The position numbers were made by a program, and so were the translations under genes. 64,000 bases of DNA from Parasphingopyxis marina (GTDB lineage: Bacteria > Pseudomonadota > Alphaproteobacteria > Sphingomonadales > Sphingomonadaceae), in assembly GCF_014237875.1 (NCBI RefSeq), contig NZ_JACJVJ010000002.1:558001-622000 (forward strand), in the 5' to 3' direction. Of the stretch, positions 56,175 to 64,000 are shown in pieces; position 1 is the first letter of the stretch; each line of letters starts with the position of its first letter. The notes under the pieces were generated by a model. The model ran no database searches and was not told the DNA's origin. It was given only the letters and a program-made list of their open reading frames with translations.

Positions 56175-56708
56175 ATGCACAGGCTTTTTGTCGCTATCCG
56201 CCCGCCACGAGCCATTCGCGAGCAGCTTCTCGCTCTCATGCAGGGCATATCGGGCGCGCGTTGGCATTCCGACGAGCAATTGCACCTGACCTTGCGGTTC
56301 ATCGGTGATGTAGACCGCCACCGGGCAGAGGATGTCGCGGCCGCGCTGGGCCATATCGCCTTTCCCCAATTCGAGATCGCGCTCCGCGGAATCGGCCATT
56401 TTGGAGACCTCAGCCGGCAGCGGCAGCTCTGGGCGGGCGTATCGCCGCATCGCGATCTGGAAAAACTGCACGCCAAGGTCGATAGCGCGTTGCGGCAAAT
56501 CGGCATCGAACCGGATCGCCGCGCCTTTTTGCCGCATATCACGATCGCACGGCTGAACCGAAACGCCGGCCCGATCGACGCGTTCGCTGAAACCCATGGC
56601 GGACTTTCGAGCGATCCGTTCGCCGTCGGTCATTTTGCGTTGTTCGAAAGCTCTCTGGGCAGGGAAGGCGCCCGCTACGAAACCATCGCGCGCTACCCGC
56701 TGGCCTAG
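56175..56708 (+). CDS. thpR: RNA 2',3'-cyclic phosphodiesterase ThpR, 177 aa
   Basis: This belongs to the 2H phosphoesterase superfamily, defined by two HxTx motifs: HLTLRFIG (residues ~41-48) and HITIARL (~122-128). MHRLFVAIRPPRAIREQLLALM is the standard N-terminus, and the length matches LigT/ThpR. It opens 2',3'-cyclic phosphates on RNA and also has weak RNA-ligase ability in some homologues. Confidence 0.93.
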   Translation: MHRLFVAIRPPRAIREQLLALMQGISGARWHSDEQLHLTLRFIGDVDRHRAEDVAAALGHIAFPQFEIALRGIGHFGDLSRQRQLWAGVSPHRDLEKLHAKVDSALRQIGIEPDRRAFLPHITIARLNRNAGPIDAFAETHGGLSSDPFAVGHFALFESSLGREGARYETIARYPLA

Positions 56709-56745
56709 ACGTCGTTTGTGCGCGCAAGCCGACCGGTCAGGCCGG

Positions 56746-57201
56746 TCAAAGCTTGGCCGCGAGCGCCTCGGCGCCAGCATTCACGTCCGCCCAGGTCACG
56801 GCGAATCCTTCCTCACCGCCATAATAGGGATCGGCGACATCGCCCCCCTCACGCCCTTCGACATGATCGAAAAAGAGCGAAAGCGCGGCGCTGGCATCGT
56901 CCGGCATGGACGAGTGGAGATGCGCCAATATCTGGGCGTCGAGCGCGACAATATGGTCGAAGGCATGGAAATCCTCCCGCTGGATCTGCCGGGCGCGCTG
57001 CTCGGAGATATCGACGCCATTATCGGCGGCGACGCGCATCGCTCTCGGGTCCGGCGGCTCGCCGATATGCCAAGGCCCGGTTCCGGCGGAATCGATGGTC
57101 CAGTCCAGCCCCTTGCCATCGGCCAGCGCGCGCATAGCACCCTCGGCGAGCGGCGAACGGCAGATATTGCCCAGACAAACAAACAAAATAGAAACGCTCA
57201 T
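56746..57201 (-). CDS. low-molecular-weight protein-tyrosine phosphatase, 151 aa
   Basis: The signature loop CLGNICRSP (C-x5-R-S/T) is at residues ~9-17, and the general-acid Asp lies in DVADPYYGGEEGF near the C-terminus. Length and layout are those of LMW-PTPs. The start MSVSILFVC at 57201 places the P-loop correctly. No tyrosine kinase gene of exopolysaccharide synthesis is adjacent, although a capsule region lies 6 kb downstream. Confidence 0.93.
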   Translation of the reverse strand: MSVSILFVCLGNICRSPLAEGAMRALADGKGLDWTIDSAGTGPWHIGEPPDPRAMRVAADNGVDISEQRARQIQREDFHAFDHIVALDAQILAHLHSSMPDDASAALSLFFDHVEGREGGDVADPYYGGEEGFAVTWADVNAGAEALAAKL

Positions 57202-57304
57202 AAATCCCCAAACCTCCGGCACCGGACGCGGTTTATCCTTTTGCCAATGCCGTGGTCGCTGTTACACATCTAAAAAAAGAAAACATCATCGGGGATCCCA
57301 TTTC

Positions 57305-58903
57305 ATGACAGGCACCAGCGGCGAGAACGTCGGAGACGGCGAACCGGTTTCGGCAAGCCCGGCAAGCGAAGAGCCAAAGGCCACCGGCTACGCCTGGTAT
57401 GTCCTCGCCATTCTCGTCGTCATCTACGTCCTCAACTTCATTGACCGGAACATCCTCTCGATCCTGGCAGAGGACATCAAGGCAGATCTGGGCCTGCGCG
57501 ACGACCAGCTCGGTTTCCTCTACGGCACCGCCTTCGGCGTGTTCTACGCGCTGTTCGGTATTCCGCTCGGCAAGCTCGCCGACAGCTGGCACCGAGTCCG
57601 CCTGATGGCGACGGGGCTGACGCTCTGGTCGGCCATGACGGCGCTGTCGGGCTTCGCGCGCAACTTTGCGACCCTGAGCATCGCCCGGATCGGCGTTGGG
57701 GTCGGCGAAGCGACAGCGGGGCCTGCCGCCTATTCGCTGATTTCCGACTGGTTCCCGAAAAGGATGCGGGCGACGGCGCTCGCCATCTATTCCTCCGGCC
57801 TCTATCTGGGCGGCGGCGTATCGCTGCTGATCGGCGGCAAGATCGTCGAATGGTGGAACGCCGCCTATCCGACCGACGCGCCGCTGGGCCTCGCTGGCTG
57901 GCAAGCGGCCTTCATCATTGTCGGCCTGCCCGGCATCGCGCTTGCCTGTCTGGTGATCACCTTGCGCGAACCGCTACGCGGACAGAGCGAAGGAATCCCC
58001 TCGCCCCCCTCGCCGGATCCGTTTCGGGGGTTTCTGCGCGAACTCTTCGCGATCATCCCGCCTTTCACATTGCTTTCCGCCGGACAGCGCGGGGGCACCG
58101 AGCTGATAAGGAATGTCGCCGCGGCCATCATTATTGCGCTCATCTGCACGCTCCTTGCGACGGCCACGGGCAATATCCAGCAATGGATCGCCATCGGAAT
58201 CGGCTATTATGCCGTCTTTTCCTGGGCTTCCACGCTTCGCTATCGCGACCCGCCAACGTTCCGGCTGATATGGTGCAACCCGGCCTTCCTGACGACGATC
58301 ATCGGTTATGGGATGGTCGCCTTTGCGTCCTATGCCGTCACTTTCTGGTCAGCGCCCTATGCCATTCGCATCATCGGAGAAGCGCCGGGCGACGCGGGCT
58401 GGTGGCTCGGCGGCCCCGGCGCCGTCGGCGGATTTCTCGGCGTCATTATCGGCGGGCGAGTGTCGGACTGGCTACGGCAGCGCAATCCTTCGGGCCGTAT
58501 CCTCGTTATCGCCTTTGGCGTGCTGGCCCCGGTCATACCGCTCATCATCGCATTCACGACAACCAACCCCGCGCTCTTCTATGTCCTGAGCTTCATCATG
58601 ACCTTGTTCGCGAGCTCGGCGCTGGGCGCCGCTGCGGCCACCACGCAGGATCTGGTGCTGCCGAGGATGCGAGGCACGGCAACCGCCACTTTCTTCCTGG
58701 CGACGACGCTGATCGGCCTCGCGCTCGGCCCCTATATGGCGGGACAGGTTTCGGCGGTAACCGGAAGCCTGTCGACCGGCGTGCTGAGCCTGCTGGTCGC
58801 CGCTCCGATCGGGATCACGATGCTCTTCTTCGCCTACCGAACCGTGCCCGACGCCGAACGCACCCTTCTGGAACGGGCCCGCGCGGCCGGCGAAAACGTC
58901 TAG
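57305..58903 (+). CDS. MFS transporter (spinster-type), 532 aa
   Basis: A 12-helix major-facilitator transporter. After a 25-residue polar N-terminus, helix 1-2 contains VLAILVVIYVLNFIDRNILSILAEDIKADLGL, the NFIDR motif of the spinster family; GIPLGKLADSWHRVRLM is the MFS motif A region and RIGVGVGEATAGPAAYSLISDWFPKRMRATALAIY the family signature of helices 4-5. The central loop is extended (~ residues 225-255). Substrate unknown; some members move sphingosine-1-phosphate, others lipids or sugars. Stop codons of this and sodC overlap as CTAG. Confidence 0.9.
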   Translation: MTGTSGENVGDGEPVSASPASEEPKATGYAWYVLAILVVIYVLNFIDRNILSILAEDIKADLGLRDDQLGFLYGTAFGVFYALFGIPLGKLADSWHRVRLMATGLTLWSAMTALSGFARNFATLSIARIGVGVGEATAGPAAYSLISDWFPKRMRATALAIYSSGLYLGGGVSLLIGGKIVEWWNAAYPTDAPLGLAGWQAAFIIVGLPGIALACLVITLREPLRGQSEGIPSPPSPDPFRGFLRELFAIIPPFTLLSAGQRGGTELIRNVAAAIIIALICTLLATATGNIQQWIAIGIGYYAVFSWASTLRYRDPPTFRLIWCNPAFLTTIIGYGMVAFASYAVTFWSAPYAIRIIGEAPGDAGWWLGGPGAVGGFLGVIIGGRVSDWLRQRNPSGRILVIAFGVLAPVIPLIIAFTTTNPALFYVLSFIMTLFASSALGAAAATTQDLVLPRMRGTATATFFLATTLIGLALGPYMAGQVSAVTGSLSTGVLSLLVAAPIGITMLFFAYRTVPDAERTLLERARAAGENV

Positions 58904-59448
58904 CCGGCCGGCTCGATGACCCCGCAAGCGATGCGCGGCCCGGCATTGCCGGCGGGATCCGACAGGTAATCGTCGGGCCCGGCGTGAATCATCATCGCCG
59001 CGCCGTCGTCGTCGAGCAGCGTTCCATCGCCCTCGCCGATCCAGGCATAGCTGATCGTCACTTCCAGCGTTCCGGTTCCCGACTGGCCGACGATGATATT
59101 CGGCATATCGCCCATATGCTGGCCCTCGGGGTTATCGCGACCGTGCTGGCGGCCTTCCGGATTCCAATGGCCCCCGGCGGACTGGTAACCAGGGGGGGCG
59201 CACACGCCGGTTCCATGGATGTGCGCGGCATGGACACCCGGCGGCAGGCCTTCGACGTTCAAGACGACGCGAATGCCGTTGTCGAGCTGGGTAAAGCTCG
59301 CTTCGCCCGCCGGCATACCGGTCTCGGTGGTTAGGGTCGCGCGCGCCTGCTGAATGGGCGGTAAGGACGGTTGCGGCGGCATCGGGTCCGACAGGCATCC
59401 CGAAACGCCGATCGCCGCGGTCAGAACCAAGAACTGTTTCCCGTACAT
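58900..59448 (-). CDS. sodC: Cu/Zn superoxide dismutase (lipoprotein), 182 aa
   Basis: Dismutates superoxide in the periplasm. The start at 59448 gives a lipoprotein signal (MYGKQFLVLTAAIGVSGC with lipobox VSGC). Metal ligands appear as HAAHIHGTG (two copper His), GGHWNPEG, HGRDNPEGQHMGDMPN (bridging His and Zn ligands) and MMIHAGPDDY. The Cys in GVCAPP and IACGVIEPAG form the usual disulfide. Fully consistent with an active enzyme. Confidence 0.95.
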   Translation of the reverse strand: MYGKQFLVLTAAIGVSGCLSDPMPPQPSLPPIQQARATLTTETGMPAGEASFTQLDNGIRVVLNVEGLPPGVHAAHIHGTGVCAPPGYQSAGGHWNPEGRQHGRDNPEGQHMGDMPNIIVGQSGTGTLEVTISYAWIGEGDGTLLDDDGAAMMIHAGPDDYLSDPAGNAGPRIACGVIEPAG

Positions 59449-59572
59449 AGTCAGTCTCCCGTCGTGCCCCGCAGTGCCCGTGATCCGCATAGCAAAGAAG
59501 GGTTTGGCTTAGCAAAGCCGATGCTTCCCGCTATAGGGCCGGATCGTCGCGCTCGAGTGCAACGGAGATCAG

Positions 59573-60844
59573 ATGACGCAATCGCCCCATATCGCTGTTA
59601 TCGGCCTCGGCTATGTCGGTCTGCCGCTCGCCGTTGCGCTTGCCCGGCACTTCTCCGTCATCGGCATCGACGCCAGCGAAACCCGAATTGCTGAACTGAA
59701 AGACGGCCATGACCGGACCGGCGAAATCGAACGGCACGCCCTGGCCTCCTCCTCGCTTGGCCTTTCGAGCGACGCGTCGGAAGCCGCTGGCGCCGACATT
59801 TACATCGTCGCGGTGCCGACGCCTGTGGACGCCGAAAATCGCCCCGATCTCGGCGCGCTGCTGGGCGCGACGGAAATGGTCGGACCGCTGCTGGAGGCAG
59901 ACAGACTCCCCGTCATCGTCTTCGAATCGACGGTTTATCCGGGAGTGACGGAAGATATCTGCGGCCCCGCGCTCGAAAAGGCGTCGGGGCTAACGCGCGG
60001 AACGGACTTCTTCCTTGGCTATTCGCCCGAGCGCATCAATCCAGGCGACCGCGAACACAGTATCGACAAGATCGTGAAGGTCGTCGCCGGCGAGAATGCG
60101 GAGGTCGCCGAAAGGCTCGCCGATATCTACGGCAAGATCACCGAGGGCGGCGCCTACAAGGCCGCCTCGATCAAGGTAGCCGAGGCAGCCAAGGTGATCG
60201 AGAACGCCCAGCGCGACATCAACATCGCCTTCATGAACGAAATCGCGCGCGTGTTCGCGCCGCTGGGCCTTTCGACATGGGATGTGCTCGACGCTGCGGG
60301 AACGAAGTGGAACTTCCTGCCCTTCCAGCCAGGCCTTGTCGGTGGTCACTGCATCGGCATCGATCCCTATTATCTCGCCCATTGCGCCGCGGAGCAGGGC
60401 CATGACCCGCAGGTGATCCTTGCCGGGCGCAACATCAACGACGGGATGGGCGCATGGATCGCGGACCGGCTTCACGCGGCCCGCAACGGCGAAGCAGGGC
60501 GGGTGCTGGTGCTGGGCCTCACCTTCAAGGAGGACGTGCCGGACCTCAGAAATTCGCGCGTCGTCGATGTCATCGAGCGGCTGAAGGCGCTGGGCCACGA
60601 GGTGTGCGTCCACGATCCGCTCGCCGATCCCGCGGAAGCCAAAGTGGAATATGGAATAACGCTGGAAAGCGAAGCTCCGTCCGGCCCCCATGATCTCGTC
60701 TTCGCCGCCGTGCCGCATCGCGGATATCGGGAGTTGAGCGACGACGCCATTGCAGCTTTGGTGGCAGATGGCGGTACCATCGCCGATCTCAAGGGTATGT
60801 GGCGCGACCGCACACTCGGCGGCATCGCTCGCTGGACGCTCTAG
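59573..60844 (+). CDS. nucleotide-sugar dehydrogenase (UDP-sugar 6-dehydrogenase), 423 aa
   Basis: The NAD-dependent four-electron oxidation of a UDP-sugar to a uronate for capsule synthesis. IAVIGLGYVGLPLAVALARHF is the NAD motif; VFESTVYPGVTEDICGPAL and GYSPERINPGDREHSIDKIVKVV follow; the catalytic Cys is in LVGGHCIGIDPYYLAH; the C-terminal domain has VLVLGLTFKEDVPDLRNSRVVDVIERL. Motif GEIERHAL and length resemble TviB/WbpO-type UDP-HexNAc dehydrogenases more than UDP-glucose dehydrogenase, but the substrate is not certain. Convergent with kdsB, sharing CTAG at the stops. Confidence 0.92.
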   Translation: MTQSPHIAVIGLGYVGLPLAVALARHFSVIGIDASETRIAELKDGHDRTGEIERHALASSSLGLSSDASEAAGADIYIVAVPTPVDAENRPDLGALLGATEMVGPLLEADRLPVIVFESTVYPGVTEDICGPALEKASGLTRGTDFFLGYSPERINPGDREHSIDKIVKVVAGENAEVAERLADIYGKITEGGAYKAASIKVAEAAKVIENAQRDINIAFMNEIARVFAPLGLSTWDVLDAAGTKWNFLPFQPGLVGGHCIGIDPYYLAHCAAEQGHDPQVILAGRNINDGMGAWIADRLHAARNGEAGRVLVLGLTFKEDVPDLRNSRVVDVIERLKALGHEVCVHDPLADPAEAKVEYGITLESEAPSGPHDLVFAAVPHRGYRELSDDAIAALVADGGTIADLKGMWRDRTLGGIARWTL

Positions 60845-61560
60845 CCGCCCAGCAATTTCTCGACCGTCTCGACATCTTCGGGCGTATCGACGCCCGGGCC
60901 GCTCGGTTCGGTTTCGATGAGCCTGATCGATATACCGGCAGCGAGGAAACGCAGTTGTTCCAACGCCTCGGCGCGTTCCTCCGAGGGAACCGGAAGTCCC
61001 GGAAAAGCGAGCAATGCCTCGCGGCGATAGGCATAGACACCGGCATGTTGCCAGTAGCGGGCATGGCCCTCGTCGCGGGGGTGCGGGATCAGCGAACGAC
61101 TGAAATAGAGTGCATCGCCAAGGGCATTGCGCACGACCTTCACCCGGTTGGGATTGGCTGCCTCTTTCGCCGGAATAGCATGGCAGAGGCTGGCAACCTG
61201 CACTTCGGGATCGTCGCGCATCAGTTCCGCCAGCCGCGAAAGGTCTGAGGACCGCACCAGCGGTTCGTCGCCCTGCACGTTGATGATCGCATCCGCCTCG
61301 ATCCGCTCGGCGACTTCGGCGATCCGGTCGCTGCCGCTGTCATGGTCCGCGCGCGTCATTTCAACATGGCCGCCAAATTCTCCGACCGCGCGAACGATCC
61401 TCTCGTCGTCGGTCGCGACGATCACATCGTCTATACCTTTGGCGGCAATAGTCTTTTCCCAGACATGGGCGACCATCGGCTTGTTGAGCAACGGCGTCAG
61501 CGCTTTACCGGGAAAGCGCGTCGAACCCCAGCGCGTCGGGATAAGGGCGACGATCTTCAT
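60841..61560 (-). CDS. kdsB: 3-deoxy-manno-octulosonate cytidylyltransferase (CMP-Kdo synthetase), 239 aa
   Basis: Activates Kdo to CMP-Kdo. MKIVALIPTRWGSTRFPGKALTPLLNKPMVAHVWE is the CTP-binding N-terminus; INVQGDEPLV (Mg-binding Asp) and YWQHAGVYAYRREALLAF with SGPGVDTPEDV are conserved. The start at 61560 fits. It is the last gene of a kdsD-kdsA-kdsB operon. KdsC (phosphatase) is not present in this window. Confidence 0.95.
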   Translation of the reverse strand: MKIVALIPTRWGSTRFPGKALTPLLNKPMVAHVWEKTIAAKGIDDVIVATDDERIVRAVGEFGGHVEMTRADHDSGSDRIAEVAERIEADAIINVQGDEPLVRSSDLSRLAELMRDDPEVQVASLCHAIPAKEAANPNRVKVVRNALGDALYFSRSLIPHPRDEGHARYWQHAGVYAYRREALLAFPGLPVPSEERAEALEQLRFLAAGISIRLIETEPSGPGVDTPEDVETVEKLLGG

Positions 61561-61570
61561 CGCGCTCGTA

Positions 61571-62404
61571 TCAGGCGCCGCGCGCAATCGCGGCTATCGC
61601 CTTCAGCTCGGCAAGCAGACCTGGCAGCCATTCGAAGGGCAGCATGTTGGGCCCGTCGCACGGCGCATTGTCGGGATCGGGATGGGTTTCCATGAATATG
61701 CCGGAAACCGCACCGGTCGCCACCGCCGCCCGGGCCAGTGCGGGGGCGTGCTTGCGCTCGCCGCCACTGCTTTCGCCCTTGGCGCCGGGAAGCTGCACCG
61801 AATGGGTTGCATCGAAAATAACGGGGCAACCCGTCGTTTCGGCCATAATGGTAAGACCGCGCATATCGACGACGAGATTGCCGTAGCCGAAGCTCGTGCC
61901 GCGTTCGCAAACGAAAAATTGCGACGACACGCCCGCTTCCTGCGCGGCGATCCGGGCCTTCTCGATAACCTTGGCCATGTCCCAGGGCGCCAGGAATTGG
62001 CCCTTCTTGATGTTCACCGGCTTTCCCGTGCGCGCGACCGCGGCAATGAAATCCGATTGGCGGCAGAGAAAGGCTGGCGTCTGGAGCATATCGACCGCCT
62101 CGGCCGCCGGCGCAGCCTGATCCGCATCGTGAACGTCGGTGATGACGGGCACGCCAAGGCTCTCGCGAACTTCCGCGAGGATTTCCAAGCCCTTGTCCAT
62201 GCCCACGCCGCGGAAACTGGACGCGGAAGTCCGGTTCGCCTTGTCGAAGGAGGATTTGTAAAGAAGGCCGATGCCGGCATCGGCGAAGATACCGCGCAAT
62301 TCTTCGGCCGTTTCAAGGGCGAAAGTACGCGATTCGATCGCGCAAGGACCGGCAATGATGAACATGTCCGTCCCTGCCCAGGACGGCTTTGCGACGTCAG
62401 TCAT
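61571..62404 (-). CDS. kdsA: 3-deoxy-8-phosphooctulonate synthase (KDO-8-P synthase), 277 aa
   Basis: Condenses PEP with arabinose-5-phosphate. [82 protein letters not shown] and [13 protein letters not shown] are the family's active-site segments; [13 protein letters not shown] and [19 protein letters not shown] are also typical. The start at 62404 overlaps the kdsD stop by 8 nt, indicating coupled translation. Confidence 0.96.
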   Translation of the reverse strand: MTDVAKPSWAGTDMFIIAGPCAIESRTFALETAEELRGIFADAGIGLLYKSSFDKANRTSASSFRGVGMDKGLEILAEVRESLGVPVITDVHDADQAAPAAEAVDMLQTPAFLCRQSDFIAAVARTGKPVNIKKGQFLAPWDMAKVIEKARIAAQEAGVSSQFFVCERGTSFGYGNLVVDMRGLTIMAETTGCPVIFDATHSVQLPGAKGESSGGERKHAPALARAAVATGAVSGIFMETHPDPDNAPCDGPNMLPFEWLPGLLAELKAIAAIARGA

Positions 62405-63380
62405 GAATCTGGATGACACCGAGAACCTTTTTCGCCGGATCGGCGACCACGAGAGCGGTCACCTTGGATTCGTGCATCTGCACATCGGCGTCGTACAGCG
62501 TCGCATCCGGACCGATCGTCAGCGGATCCTTGGTCATGATCGATTCTGCCTGCAGGCTGCCGGGATCATCGGCGCGCTCCAGCCCGCGCCTGAGATCGCC
62601 ATCGGTGACGATCCCGTGCAACGTCTGGCCATCCATCACAAGAATAAGGCCGAGCCGCCCTTCCGACATAGTCGGCAGCATCGCCTTAAGCGACGTATCG
62701 GGCGCGCATATCGGCAGGTCCGCCCTATGCATCACGTCGCGCACCGGCGTCTTGAGCCGCTTTCCGAGTTTTCCGCCTGGATGATATTCGGCGAAGTCGG
62801 ACGCCTGGAAACCGCGCGCCTCGCACAAGGCGATCGCCAATGCATCGCCCAGCGCCATGGCGACGAGCGTCGATGTCGTCGGCGCGAGATTGTGAAGGCA
62901 AGCCTCGCGCTCGATCGAACCGTCGAGCGCAACATCGGCCTGCCGAGCCAGCGTGGATCGCATATCGCCGGTCAGGGCGAGAATCGGAATATTGAGGCGG
63001 CGGAGATAGGGAATGAGCCCAAGAACCTCTTCCGTCTCCCCGCTCGCCGAAATCAGGACCGCGGTGTCGCCAATCGCGATCATTCCGAGATCGCCGTGGC
63101 TGGCGTCGGCGCTGTGAACGAAAAGGCTCGGCGTGCCGAGCGAGGCCAAGGTCGCGCTGATCTTGCGCGCGACCAGGCCCGATTTTCCCATTCCCGACAC
63201 CACAACCCGCCCGGGCTGGCCGAGGATCACATCCACCGCTTCGCCGAATTTTCCGTCTATTCTACCGGCAAGCGTTGCGACCGCCGCGGCGTTGATTGCC
63301 AGGGCGTGCGCGGCCGCACGCAATGGGCTGGTTGGCTGGTTTTCGGGATTTGACCGGGTACGGGCAATGGAATCAGTCAT
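62397..63380 (-). CDS. kdsD: arabinose-5-phosphate isomerase (KdsD/KpsF type), 327 aa
   Basis: Makes arabinose-5-phosphate from ribulose-5-phosphate, the first Kdo step. The SIS domain (residues ~45-190) contains [61 protein letters not shown] and [21 protein letters not shown]. Two CBS domains follow (~205-327; [37 protein letters not shown]). The start at 63380 ([15 protein letters not shown]) is used. It is divergent from the capsule gene, like KpsF in group 2 clusters. Confidence 0.94.
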   Translation of the reverse strand: MTDSIARTRSNPENQPTSPLRAAAHALAINAAAVATLAGRIDGKFGEAVDVILGQPGRVVVSGMGKSGLVARKISATLASLGTPSLFVHSADASHGDLGMIAIGDTAVLISASGETEEVLGLIPYLRRLNIPILALTGDMRSTLARQADVALDGSIEREACLHNLAPTTSTLVAMALGDALAIALCEARGFQASDFAEYHPGGKLGKRLKTPVRDVMHRADLPICAPDTSLKAMLPTMSEGRLGLILVMDGQTLHGIVTDGDLRRGLERADDPGSLQAESIMTKDPLTIGPDATLYDADVQMHESKVTALVVADPAKKVLGVIQIHD

Positions 63381-63531
63381 CTGGGCCCCTTTTTGCGAAC
63401 CGGATTGAAGCATTTTCGCCACAACTCATCGGACTCTTCGCACTTTTAAGTTCTTTTTTCGTTTCTAATGATGACTTTGCTGTAGCGCAACAATAGTACG
63501 TCTTCGGGCGGGCAACAGCGGAGCGAAGTAT

Positions 63532-64000
63532 ATGGACAGCCCCTCGTCACCCGCGCGGCTCGTCAGGGACAATGGCGAAGCCGACCGGCACGAAAAGGCC
63601 CCCCAGCTTCCCGAAATTCCCGCAGATGCGCCCTATTGCTTTCGCGGTCGCAATATCCTGATGCTCCAGGGCCCGGTCGGCCCCTTCTTCGCACGCCTTG
63701 CCCAAGACCTGCGCTGGGTCGGCGCGAATATCCACAAGATAAATTTCAATGGCGGCGACTGGTTTTATTTTCCGCGCGGCGCGAGCAGCTTTACCGACAG
63801 TATCGAGAAATTTCCGCGCTTTCTTGAACGGGTGTGCGAGGAAAAGCGCATCGATACAATCATGCTTTTCGGCGATTGCCGCACGATGCACAGCATCGCC
63901 AGCGAGATCGCCGAGGCACACGGTATCGAAGTTTATGTGTTCGAGGAGGGCTATATCCGGCCCGACTATATCACGATGGAGCGGTTCGGCGTGAACGGCC
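63532..64000 (+). CDS. KpsS-type capsule polysaccharide protein, 3' end outside the window
   Basis: The reading frame runs open from ATG at 63532 to the right edge (about 156 codons, no stop). Family-typical segments are CFRGRNILMLQGPVGPFFARLAQDL, WVGANIHKINFNGGDWFYFPRGASSF, IMLFGDCRTMHSIASEIAEAHGIEVYVFEEGYIRPDYITMERFGVNG, matching the capsule biosynthesis/export (KpsS/LipB) proteins that add beta-Kdo linkers to phosphatidylglycerol in group 2 capsules. It faces away from kdsD across 151 bp of AT-rich DNA that probably holds both promoters. The rest of the capsule cluster should lie to the right. Confidence 0.88.
   Translation, partial: MDSPSSPARLVRDNGEADRHEKAPQLPEIPADAPYCFRGRNILMLQGPVGPFFARLAQDLRWVGANIHKINFNGGDWFYFPRGASSFTDSIEKFPRFLERVCEEKRIDTIMLFGDCRTMHSIASEIAEAHGIEVYVFEEGYIRPDYITMERFGVNG

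Overview
The window is a GC-rich chromosomal segment from an alphaproteobacterium, most likely of the Sphingomonadales. The markers are CpdR and a TrcR (DUF1013) cell-cycle regulator, DUF1192, DUF6356, a 'Vgr-related' protein, a SapC-family protein, the order xseB-ispA-coaD-ppi-queA-tgt, and rph-rdgB-hemW next to hrcA-grpE. Almost everything is housekeeping, densely packed, with many 1-11 nt start/stop overlaps. There is no CRISPR array, insertion sequence, prophage or rRNA. One tRNA (Val, GAC) is present.

Layout. 1-8.9 kb: 3' part of purB; an RTX calcium-binding protein; a periplasmic metallo-beta-lactamase-fold hydrolase; dnaK and dnaJ separated by an intrinsic terminator; a PCu(A)C copper chaperone lipoprotein; a secreted protein made of two tandem copies of one domain; a Vgr-related HExxH protein; and a 59-residue membrane protein. 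9.4-13.3 kb: an indoleamine 2,3-dioxygenase-family heme enzyme, a glycine-zipper envelope protein and the hrcA-grpE operon. 13.4-22.7 kb: a BlaI/M56-peptidase pair sitting between hrcA and rph, then rph-rdgB-hemW, an LpoA-like lipoprotein divergent from rsmI-yraN, gshB and a DedA protein. 22.7-28.9 kb: xerC with DUF484, a thiolase, tRNA-Val, cpdR, an N-formylglutamate amidohydrolase-like gene, a probable small RNA and sapC. 29-39.8 kb: an FAD oxidoreductase, a DEAD-box helicase, a glutathionyl-hydroquinone reductase, a flavin monooxygenase, and the tgt/queA/ppi/coaD/ispA/xseB group. 39.8-53 kb: aldehyde dehydrogenase, fadD under a strong palindrome, trcR, a glycosyltransferase with an LpxH-like phosphoesterase, isochorismatase-like, GST and quinone oxidoreductase genes, clpA and PBP1a. 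53-64 kb: an adenylate cyclase, GST, Bax-inhibitor-1 family protein, thpR, LMW phosphatase, an MFS transporter, sodC, then nucleotide-sugar dehydrogenase, kdsB-kdsA-kdsD and the start of a KpsS-type capsule gene.

How the parts work together. DnaK/DnaJ/GrpE/HrcA and ClpA form the proteostasis set. GshB makes glutathione for the three GST-superfamily enzymes. LpoA-like and PBP1a proteins belong to wall synthesis. The kds genes, the sugar dehydrogenase and KpsS form the edge of a capsule cluster in which Kdo probably serves as the capsule linker.

No wholly new multi-gene system is evident. The most promising unexplained items are a promoter-hairpins-terminator unit that looks like an unannotated small RNA (about 27954-28064, minus strand), a perfect inverted repeat upstream of fadD, the BlaI/M56 pair without a penicillin sensor, and the use of Kdo and LpxH-like genes in a lineage known for lacking LPS. 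All functional statements are from reading motifs and gene order; no database search was possible.
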